This document shows, piece after piece, positions 42,164-47,546 of a DNA stretch of 47,546 bases. The notes beneath the pieces are model-generated. The model did not search any database, was not told the DNA's origin, and worked only from the letters and a program-made list of their open reading frames with translations. The stretch comes from CAG-552 sp964516925 (GTDB lineage: Bacteria > Bacillota > Clostridia > Christensenellales > Pumilibacteraceae): positions 1-47,546 of the forward strand of contig CAZEXL010000009.1 in the NCBI GenBank assembly GCA_964516925.1, given 5' to 3'. How positions within the stretch are numbered: the first letter of the stretch is position 1; each line of letters opens with the position of its first letter. Position numbers and translations under genes: made by a program.

Positions 42164-42183
42164 ATCGTTATTTCGTTTTATCG

Positions 42184-42963
42184 TTATTTAACTATTCCTT
42201 TTTGTTGTAAATACTCCAGCATGCCGCCGTCCTTGGACGTTTCGGCGCTTTTACGGTACGCGGGATTGTACTTTAGGTCGAGCAAATCGATTGCTTCGCG
42301 ATAGCCTTGAAAAATTGCGTCGCAAATCGCTCCGACCGGTGCAACCAGTTGCTTTTTGGCAAGCATATACTTTATTACCTTTACGTTGCCGCCGCTTACC
42401 GCCATGCCGAACGTTTTTTCGTCCATCCAATCCCTGTAGCCGTTTACTATCGCCATACCGTCCACAAGGTCCTTTTCTATCATTTCGAAAATAATTCCGG
42501 GATACAGCGAGGACACGATTTCGGTACGCGAAACGGGATATCTGTCCGAAAGCGCCAGCGCCTTGTCGTGATCGCCGTGCACGAACGAACAGTTAACGTA
42601 CGGAACTATGTAGTCTATCGAAAAGCCCGTTATGCTTATCGCTTTGTCGATACGCTCGAAGAATTTATCTTCGATTTTTGCGAATTCGCCGAAGTCACAC
42701 ATCGACGCAAGGTAACCTCTTGCCAGCGGATTGCTTAAAATATCTTTTTCTATAAGATAATCTATAAGCTCGAAATTGCGGTTTTTGGTCGCAAGGTACA
42801 TTGCCTTGCAGCCCGACGCAGTTATTTGCGCGCCTTGCGCCACGAGCGAATCTATATCGGCAAGAGCAAGTGCTTTATCCTTGCTTTTGCATAATTCCAA
42901 AAAATTTTTATTAAGTTCCTTTTGAATCTCTTTCGCAAATTGTTCGGCTGCGCTCTTTGGCAT
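42184..42963 (-). CDS. Ankyrin-repeat-like protein
   Basis: A 259-residue protein made of short helical pairs with ankyrin-like consensus: ADIDSLVAQGAQITASGCKAMYLATKNRNFELIDYLIEKDIL and KTFGMAVSGGNVKVIKYMLAKKQL. Likely a protein-protein interaction scaffold. The start at 42963 has AGGAGG at 7 nt. It opens MPKSAAEQF, recalling the MPKSLF start of the DUF6273 proteins, and its promoter carries the same TTCACGTGAA palindrome as their operon; it may belong to that system. Single gene with strong promoter and terminator. Confidence 0.75.
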   Translation of the reverse strand: MPKSAAEQFAKEIQKELNKNFLELCKSKDKALALADIDSLVAQGAQITASGCKAMYLATKNRNFELIDYLIEKDILSNPLARGYLASMCDFGEFAKIEDKFFERIDKAISITGFSIDYIVPYVNCSFVHGDHDKALALSDRYPVSRTEIVSSLYPGIIFEMIEKDLVDGMAIVNGYRDWMDEKTFGMAVSGGNVKVIKYMLAKKQLVAPVGAICDAIFQGYREAIDLLDLKYNPAYRKSAETSKDGGMLEYLQQKGIVK

Positions 42964-42991
42964 AACGTTCCTCCTTGTCGAGTATAGTTTC

Positions 42992-43001
42992 TTCACGTGA
43001 A
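42992..43001. promoter_or_regulatory. TTCACGTGAA palindrome on the ankyrin-like gene promoter
   Basis: A perfect 10-bp palindrome that begins at the last base of the -10 element and covers the transcription start, the position of a classical repressor operator. Same 10-mer as at 32622-32631. Confidence 0.55.
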
Positions 43002-43029
43002 TTATATCATAAATTCGCAAAAAAAGCAA
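43001..43029 (-). promoter_or_regulatory. Promoter of the ankyrin-like gene
   Basis: Minus strand TTGCTT (43029-43024), 17-nt spacer, TATAAT (43006-43001). Confidence 0.75.
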
Positions 43030-43061
43030 CGGTTATTGTAAAATAATTTTACGATAACCGT
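43022..43061 (-). terminator. Terminator of the adenine deaminase / flavoprotein unit
   Basis: ACGGTTATTGTAAAAT (43029-43044) pairs with ATTTTACGATAACCGT (43046-43061) with one wobble, followed on the minus strand by TTGC and seven T. The T-run also serves the next gene's promoter region. Confidence 0.75.
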
Positions 43062-43093
43062 CGATTTTTGTCTGTTTTTTTGCTTTGTCTTGG

Positions 43094-43918
43094 CTATTTG
43101 CACAAGGCTGCCGCTCTTGCACCTTCGTAACACGCCGCAACGACCTGCTTCATGCTTCCGTATCCCGCGTCGCCGGCAACGAAAAAACCGTCCACGTTCG
43201 TCCTTCCGCCGTCGTTTACGATAAGTCCGTCCTTTATTTCCACGCCCTTTATAAGCGACGCCGCCGTTCCGCCCATTGCGATAAACGCGCCGTCAACCGC
43301 AACGGTTTTGCCCCCGACCGATATTGCGCTTAGCGTCGTATCGCCGATAAATTCGGTTACTTTACCTTTTATCGGTTCGGCGCCTTCGATCGCCTTTTGA
43401 GTGTACACATGATACACCTTTTTGCACAGCGGCAGCAGGTACCTTACGTCCTCTTCCGCAGCGTGACCGTCGCCGATAACCGCAACGGTTTTGCCCTTAA
43501 AGAAATCCCCGTCGCACACCGCGCAGTAACTTACGCCGCTGCCCACGAATTTCTTTTCGGTTTCGAGCGTTTTACGCTGTATGCCGCCGCAATAAATTAC
43601 GTACACGGCGGTGTACTTGCCGTTTACCGTATACACGTCGAAGCCCTGCGCGTGCGCACGAACTTTGTTTGCGAACTCGTAAATTACCTTTACGTTGAAT
43701 TCTTTTATTTGTCGAGCCATTCTGGCTGCGATTTGCGCTCCGTCGTCGCTTACGCCGCCCGGATAATTTGCTATTTTCTTGAGTTTGGCAAGCGTTCCGC
43801 CCAGTTCGTTTCCTTCCATAACGGCTACGTTTTTACCTGCGCGCGCAAGGTAAATAGCAGCCGTAAGCCCTGCGGGACCGCCGCCTATAACTATAACGTC
43901 ATACGAATTTTCATTCAT
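43094..43918 (-). CDS. Thioredoxin reductase-like flavoprotein
   Basis: A 274-residue pyridine-nucleotide-disulphide oxidoreductase. FAD-binding GGGPAG (12-17) near the N-terminus, redox-active CAVC (Cys132, Cys135), a second dinucleotide fold VAVIGDGHAAEE (146-156) and the C-terminal GFFVAGDAGYGSMKQVV FAD motif. The HRRxxxR motif that binds NADPH phosphate is not seen: the equivalent place reads VYHVYTQK. It could thus be a ferredoxin- or NADH-linked variant. It lies 52 nt after the adenine deaminase gene; no thioredoxin gene is adjacent. Confidence 0.85.
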   Translation of the reverse strand: MNENSYDVIVIGGGPAGLTAAIYLARAGKNVAVMEGNELGGTLAKLKKIANYPGGVSDDGAQIAARMARQIKEFNVKVIYEFANKVRAHAQGFDVYTVNGKYTAVYVIYCGGIQRKTLETEKKFVGSGVSYCAVCDGDFFKGKTVAVIGDGHAAEEDVRYLLPLCKKVYHVYTQKAIEGAEPIKGKVTEFIGDTTLSAISVGGKTVAVDGAFIAMGGTAASLIKGVEIKDGLIVNDGGRTNVDGFFVAGDAGYGSMKQVVAACYEGARAAALCK

Positions 43919-43970
43919 TCTTTCTAACCTTTTTTTGCTAGTTTTCGCTTTTTTCGGCGTTTCTATGCGA

Positions 43971-45563
43971 CTAGAGCTTTACTACGCCGGTAGGCAAAAG
44001 CCTTACGAACGGAATTACGGGCAAACTTAAAAACGACAACGTCATAAACGGATCTATACCGTCGTTTATACCTAACGAGAATGCGAATTGCTTTATTTCG
44101 TCAAGTTCTTTAGCAAGACTTTCTACTGATTTCGCGCTCATTATTCCGCCTATTTCAAGCGGAAGCGACTTTACCGTTTTTCCGTCGGTTACCACTATGC
44201 CGCCGCCTATTTTTATAAGTTCGTTTACTGCCGTTACGATATCCTTATCGTATCCCGCCGCGATAATATTGTGGCTGTCGTGCGCAATGCTGGTTGCTAC
44301 CGCGCCCTTCTTTATGCCGTAGCCGCTAAGATAGCACGCCGCCTTATGCCCCGTTGCGTGATGACGCTCGTAGCAGAACAACTTAACTTCGTCGCCCTTC
44401 GCCTGTCCGCCGTCTTCGGTAATAAGCTGACCTTTGCAAAGAGATATCACCTGCCTATCGGCGTTCTTTACGTCGCTTTCGGTTATCGGCGAAACGTTGA
44501 ACGACGAAAAGCTCCACTCTTGCGGACTGCGTTTGCTCTTCTTTCCGCCGCTGAATGCGTCTTTTACGAAAAGGTTTTCGTCGAGTATCGCAAGGTCGGC
44601 TCTAAGTCCCGGAGCGATCGCGCCCCTGTCATTAAGCCCAAAGTATCTTGCCGGCGTAAGAGTTGCCGCGGTAAGGGCCTTTATTTTGTCCGCACCGAGT
44701 TTTACCGCCTCGCGCACTATGCGATCGATATGTCCTTCGCCCGCAAGAAGTTCCGGATGAAGGTCGTCGGTTACGAACATACATCTGTCGGGATACGCGT
44801 TTACAAGCGGCAACAGGTCTGCAAGGTTATGAGCCGCCGTGCCTTGACGCACCATAACGAACTGACCGAGTCTGAGTTTTTCGAGCGCTTCGTCGTACGT
44901 CGTACATTCGTGATCGGAACCTATGCCCGCCGCCACGTAGGCGTTTAACGCTTTACCGCTTAAGCACGGAGCGTGCCCATCCACCGCTTTGCCTGCTGCC
45001 TGCGCGTCGCTTATCTTTTTAAGCATATCTTTATCGCCGCCTATTACGGCGTAGCTATCCATAACTTCGGCAAGACCGATTACGCTTTTGCTCTTGTAAA
45101 ACGGCTTAAGGTCGTTTGCTTTAAGCGGCTTATAGCTTTCGTCAAGCGAAGTGGACGGAACGCACGACGGCAACATGAACTTAAAGTCAACGTCAAGGCC
45201 TAAGCTATCGTTTATCATAAAGTTAATTCCGTATTCGCCGGCAACGTTGGCAATCTCGTGCGGATCGCACACGACCGTAGTAGTGCCATGCTTTATTGCC
45301 TCTGCCGCAAACGACGACGGCGTTGCCATGGAACTTTCGATGTGAACGTGCCCGTCTATAAATCCCGGGATTACAAGTCCGTCCGTATAGTACGTTTTTT
45401 TACCATCGTACTCGCCTATGCCTGCGATGTATCCGTCCTGGACGGCAATATCTCCGCGTAAAATTTCGCCGGTATACACGTTAAGGTATTTGGCGTCTTT
45501 TATTACCAGCTCGGCTTTTTGCTTGCCTAATGCAACGTTAATTAATTTTTCTGTGAGTTTCAT
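43971..45563 (-). CDS. ade: Adenine deaminase
   Basis: A 530-residue amidohydrolase-fold enzyme that converts adenine to hypoxanthine. Metal-site motif GFIDGHVHIESSM (two His), then CDPHEIANVAGEYG, MLPSCVPSTSLDE and CTTYDEALEKLRLGQFVMVRQGTAA are diagnostic for the Ade family, as are the C-terminal HDSHNIIAAG and VTDGKTVKSLPLEIGGIMS. Length is a little under the usual ~570-600. The ATG at 45563 lies about 30 nt after a good promoter. With the NCS2 permease at 2363 it forms an adenine salvage route. Confidence 0.93.
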   Translation of the reverse strand: MKLTEKLINVALGKQKAELVIKDAKYLNVYTGEILRGDIAVQDGYIAGIGEYDGKKTYYTDGLVIPGFIDGHVHIESSMATPSSFAAEAIKHGTTTVVCDPHEIANVAGEYGINFMINDSLGLDVDFKFMLPSCVPSTSLDESYKPLKANDLKPFYKSKSVIGLAEVMDSYAVIGGDKDMLKKISDAQAAGKAVDGHAPCLSGKALNAYVAAGIGSDHECTTYDEALEKLRLGQFVMVRQGTAAHNLADLLPLVNAYPDRCMFVTDDLHPELLAGEGHIDRIVREAVKLGADKIKALTAATLTPARYFGLNDRGAIAPGLRADLAILDENLFVKDAFSGGKKSKRSPQEWSFSSFNVSPITESDVKNADRQVISLCKGQLITEDGGQAKGDEVKLFCYERHHATGHKAACYLSGYGIKKGAVATSIAHDSHNIIAAGYDKDIVTAVNELIKIGGGIVVTDGKTVKSLPLEIGGIMSAKSVESLAKELDEIKQFAFSLGINDGIDPFMTLSFLSLPVIPFVRLLPTGVVKL

Positions 45564-45591
45564 AAGTTTGTTCCCCTATTTTTTCGCTGTT

Positions 45592-45620
45592 ATTATATCA
45601 TATTTCACGCAGATACGCAA
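45592..45620 (-). promoter_or_regulatory. Promoter of adenine deaminase
   Basis: Minus strand TTGCGT (45620-45615), 17-nt spacer, TATAAT (45597-45592). The short leader excludes a purine riboswitch. Confidence 0.72.
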
Positions 45621-45642
45621 CAATTTTTTGCAATTTCAAACA

Positions 45643-45681
45643 GAAAACCTACTTTTCTTTGGAAAAGAAAAGTAGGTTTTC
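45643..45681. repeat. Perfect 18-bp hairpin repeat
   Basis: GAAAACCTACTTTTCTTT (45643-45660), loop GGA, and its exact complement (45664-45681). Related hairpins lie at 6557-6585 and 45829-45857, all built on TACTTTTCTTT. Confidence 0.85.
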
Positions 45682-45706
45682 TTCCCAAAAAAGAAAGGTA
45701 ACAAAA

Positions 45707-45736
45707 AAGGATAGCGCTTTACGCTACCCTTTTGGT
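45707..45736. terminator. Terminator-like hairpin downstream of the YqeY gene
   Basis: AAAAGGATAGCG pairs with CGCTACCCTTTT apart from one mismatch, loop CTTTA or shorter. T-run present on the minus strand. Likely end of the YqeY transcript, though the hairpin at 45829 is nearer. Confidence 0.5.
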
Positions 45737-45740
45737 TCAA

Positions 45741-45857
45741 GTTTCCGTTGCCTGCTTATGCAACCTAGAATTTGTTTAAGTTTCTTTTGCCTGCTTATGC
45801 AACTTAAGTCCAGTTTAAGTTTCTTTTGCTTACTTTTCTTTGGAAAAGAAAAGTAAG
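45741..45857. repeat. ~40-bp tandem repeats ending in a hairpin
   Basis: Two and a half units of about 40 bp: each has CTGCTTATGCAAC and ends GTTTAAGTTTC. The third unit runs into CTTACTTTTCTTT-GGA-AAAGAAAAGTAAG (45829-45857), a perfect 13-bp hairpin. A single related unit stands before the ypeB stop codon (6520-6585). Nothing coding was seen in 45564-45880. Confidence 0.75.
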
Positions 45858-45880
45858 TGCATTTAGACGCTTAAAAAGTT

Positions 45881-46300
45881 TTAGAGATTCCTTAACGTTT
45901 CGTTTACCAATTTCATATCGCACTGAGCGGCGTAATTGGTTTTAAAATGCTTCATAACGGCAGGAACGCTTTTATCGGGCAACGACAAAATGATTTCCCT
46001 AATCTTTTCTGCGCTCATCATCTCGGGAATGCATCGTCGTACCGTTGCGATTTGCACGTCTAAGCTAGCCACCGTCTCGGTTCTGCCCGCCTTTTCAAAC
46101 CCGGCACGCTCGTCCAATAACTCGCTTTCGGTCTTTCGTGCCGCCGAAACCACGTCGGCGTCGCTTATGTCTTTGCCGTGATTAGGATCGGTAGCCATAA
46201 GCATAAGCTTGGAAATTATTGCGTTATAGGCGGTAACGACGTCTGTTTCGTGCGCCTTCATTGCTTGCATTTTTGCTTTTTTTAAATCTTCTAATTTCAT
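45881..46300 (-). CDS. GatB/YqeY domain-containing protein
   Basis: A 139-residue YqeY-type helical protein, related to the tail domain of the GatB tRNA-amidotransferase subunit. The N-terminus MKLEDLKKAKMQAMKAHETDVVTAYNAIISKL and the C-terminal PDKSVPAVMKHFKTNY are typical. The role of the stand-alone family is not settled; a tRNA-related function is presumed. It often sits next to rpsU, which is not in this window. It has its own promoter with a ~95-nt leader. Confidence 0.85.
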   Translation of the reverse strand: MKLEDLKKAKMQAMKAHETDVVTAYNAIISKLMLMATDPNHGKDISDADVVSAARKTESELLDERAGFEKAGRTETVASLDVQIATVRRCIPEMMSAEKIREIILSLPDKSVPAVMKHFKTNYAAQCDMKLVNETLRNL

Positions 46301-46401
46301 TTTTGTTCTCCAAAATAATTTTTATTTTATAGTGCGATCTTTTTGACTTCTAGCGTGCGACGACACGCGCAACCTTCGCTCTTTCGTTAAATCGCACCGA
46401 T

Positions 46402-46430
46402 AGTATACCACCTCGTCTTGCCAAAATCAA
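46402..46430 (-). promoter_or_regulatory. Promoter of the YqeY gene
   Basis: Minus strand TTGATT (46430-46425), 17-nt spacer, TATACT (46407-46402). The leader contains a small hairpin GCGTG-TCGTCG-CACGC. Confidence 0.65.
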
Positions 46431-46481
46431 GTTTTTTAAGGCGCTCTTTTTGTGCTTGCCTGCTCTAAATGCGTTCTTTGC

Positions 46482-46652
46482 CAAAACGAGCAGACTTTAG
46501 GTGCGCCGCCCCTGTTTTATGTCATTCTGAGCTTTTGCAAAGAATCTCGCGGAAGCGGTTACCTTTCTTGTAAGAAAGGTAACCCAAAGAACTTTATGGG
46601 AATTGAATTGGGGCGGTAGTTCGCTACCAAAACGAACGGATTTTAAGTACGC
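46482..46652 (+). repeat. Degenerate 26-nt direct repeat pair around the dispersed repeat
   Basis: 46482-46507 and 46627-46652 both read CCAAAACGA, a variable middle, then a TTTA(A/G)GT(A/G)CGC end. They enclose the dispersed repeat at 46520-46585, so this may be an element with its target-side repeats, though similarity is imperfect. Confidence 0.4.
46520..46585 (+). repeat. Dispersed repeat, copy 2
   Basis: Partner of 6161-6226 in opposite orientation; 41 nt nearly identical. It ends with the hairpin GGTTACCTTTCTT-GT-AAGAAAGGTAACC (46558-46585). Confidence 0.8.
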
Positions 46653-46654
46653 AT

Positions 46655-46816
46655 CTACTGCTTTGCATGGGCATGTAGAATCTTTTTCCCTTGATGAATT
46701 GAATATTCAATATCTGTAAAAGAAGTATGATCTTTGTTATACAACCTAATTTGCTTAACACTCCCATCATTATACAAACCTATATACGATTTATTGTGTA
46801 TTAGATACGAAAGGTC
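46655..46816 (-). pseudogene. Decayed gene fragment downstream of hsdS
   Basis: A 53-codon open stretch without a start codon at its head ends at a TAG at 46655. Its translation includes YIGLYNDGSVKQIRLYNK and ends HAHAKQ, a protein-like composition distinct from the surrounding repeats. A TAA lies directly upstream. I read it as the 3' remnant of a gene accompanying hsdS; family not recognised. Confidence 0.4.
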
Positions 46817-46862
46817 TTAAAAACGCCAATTTTTAATAGTATTAAAAATAAAAAGTCATAAC

Positions 46863-47417
46863 CTAAACAACAGTCATAAATTTTAAATGCTCTTTTGTTT
46901 TTATGTATTTATTCATCATATAGTATTCCATAAAATCGTAGTCAATCTCACCATTTTCTTTTACTGGTAATTTTATTGAAAAAGTAGTTTTTACAAAAGC
47001 GTTTAATTCTTTAATAAAAGCCTTATAGTTATTTTGACTTTCCTTGAATACGGCAGTTGCTATGAATTGCTTTGCAAAAAATCCCATATTATGTTTTGGA
47101 ATTAATACTACCACATTTTGACTTGTATAAAATGGTTCTTCTTGAACAAAACAAGAGCCAAGATAAGCTCCTCCCAATGATAACGTTAAATTCCCTGCAT
47201 TATACGGGACAATCTCCTCAATGCGTTTCACTTTTTGTGTTATGCCATTATTAACACCTGACCTTCCCACAAAACATATTTCATCACCTGTTGTATCCAT
47301 CTTTGCTTTATCAAGCTTTGTCCCCGAATCTATGTTAAAAATATCGTATAAATGAAAATTTTCCCAACTTGTAATATCTTGCTTTTTGTAAGTTTTTGAT
47401 CTCTTCGCTGACCGCAA
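46863..47417 (-). pseudogene. hsdS: Type I restriction specificity subunit, C-terminal half (out of frame)
   Basis: About 184 residues matching the second target-recognition domain of HsdS: ITSWENFHLYDIFNIDSGTKLDKAKM, then GDEICFVGRSGVNNGI, LTLSLGGAYLGSCFVQEEPFYTSQNVVVL, and the closing conserved helix GEIDYDFMEYYMMNKYI. The frame is open back to 47474 but has no ATG; a TTG at 47417 is the only start-like codon and lacks a ribosome site. It is separated from the N-terminal half by 26-bp tandem repeats that break the frame. A single repeat unit would join the halves. Confidence 0.75.
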
Positions 47418-47494
47418 AGCTGTCAGCGAAGAGCTGACCGCAAAGCTGTCAGCGAAGAGCTGACCGCAAAGCTGTCAGCGAAGAGCTGACCGCA
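47407..47494 (-). repeat. 26-bp tandem repeats (3.4 units) inside hsdS
   Basis: Three identical 26-bp units (47407-47432, 47433-47458, 47459-47484) plus 10 bp of a fourth. Unit length is not a multiple of three, so copy number sets the reading frame. Each unit contains GCTGAC...GTCAGC as an inverted repeat. Confidence 0.95.
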
Positions 47495-47546
47495 CTTTCC
47501 AAATTTTGCATATATTCTTCCATATATGCAAAATTTGGATTACCTG
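47449..47546 (-). pseudogene. hsdS: HsdS N-terminal half, 3' end (truncated; runs off window)
   Basis: The frame entering from the window edge reads GNPNFAYMEEYMQNLESAV, which matches the conserved helix that closes the first target-recognition domain of HsdS (compare GEIDYDFMEYYM in the other half). It then passes into the 26-bp repeats and stops at a TGA at 47451-47449. Because the upstream part is missing, integrity of the rest cannot be judged. Confidence 0.6.
47499..47538. repeat. Perfect 17-bp inverted repeat inside hsdS
   Basis: CCAAATTTTGCATATAT (47499-47515) and ATATATGCAAAATTTGG (47522-47538), 6-nt loop. It is coding on the minus strand yet perfectly palindromic. Confidence 0.9.

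Noticed and set aside
47407..47494. CRISPR array
   Set aside because: The 26-bp units are directly adjacent, with no spacers, and lie in the hsdS coding region.

Overview
The window comes from a spore-forming anaerobe, most likely a Clostridia-class Bacillota. Four sporulation or germination genes (cwlD, ypeB, sleB, spoIIR), a reverse-type rubrerythrin, a giant 2-hydroxyacyl-CoA dehydratase activase, clear TTGACA/TATAAT promoters and AGGAGG ribosome binding sites all point there. Species cannot be named from the sequence alone. Most genes lie on the minus strand.

Layout. 1-1250: start of the str operon (rpsL, rpsG, 5' end of fusA). 1342-3940: a CmpB-like membrane protein and an NCS2 purine permease. 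3945-9177: cwlD and an M1-like lipoprotein peptidase, then the spoIIR-sleB-ypeB cluster. 9285-10714: small hypothetical genes. 10759-13201: an A/T-rich accessory island between two 88-nt direct repeats. It holds a ribbon-helix-helix/WYL-like regulator divergent from a small toxin-like operon, with shared promoter and operator motifs. 13265-17200: rubrerythrin with a Fur/PerR-like box, a Cys-rich protein, marR-nitroreductase, and a DUF1576 membrane protein. 17258-21402: two-gene dehydratase-activase operon. 21677-32513: an eight-gene operon, the most unusual part of the window. It encodes three tandem coiled-coil/DUF6273 paralogues, a 1167-residue FtsK/HerA-type ATPase with no visible membrane segment, and four small helical proteins including a WXG100 protein. 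32673-38415: operon of Na/Pi cotransporter, PHP protein, DUF1624 acyltransferase-like protein, acyl-CoA ligase-like protein and a membrane protein. 38540-41669: P-type ATPase with a zinc-ribbon membrane partner. 41815-46300: DUF1540-like protein, ankyrin-like protein, thioredoxin reductase-like flavoprotein, adenine deaminase, YqeY-like protein. 46301-47546: repeats, a decayed gene fragment and a type I restriction specificity gene (hsdS) split by 26-bp tandem repeats.

How the parts may work together. The 21.7-32.5 kb operon looks like a type VII-secretion-related (WXG100/EssC-like) system, but it lacks the usual membrane partners and the ATPase looks soluble. The three paralogues share an N-terminal M-[AP]-K-S-L-F motif. 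The promoter region carries the palindrome TTCACGTGAA, which occurs again on the promoter of the ankyrin-like gene at 42.2 kb, whose protein also begins MPKS; the two loci may be co-regulated. The island at 10.8-13.2 kb looks like a self-regulated toxin-antitoxin or defence cassette. The hsdS repeat array looks like a phase-variation switch. Purine uptake (NCS2) and adenine deaminase are both present but far apart.
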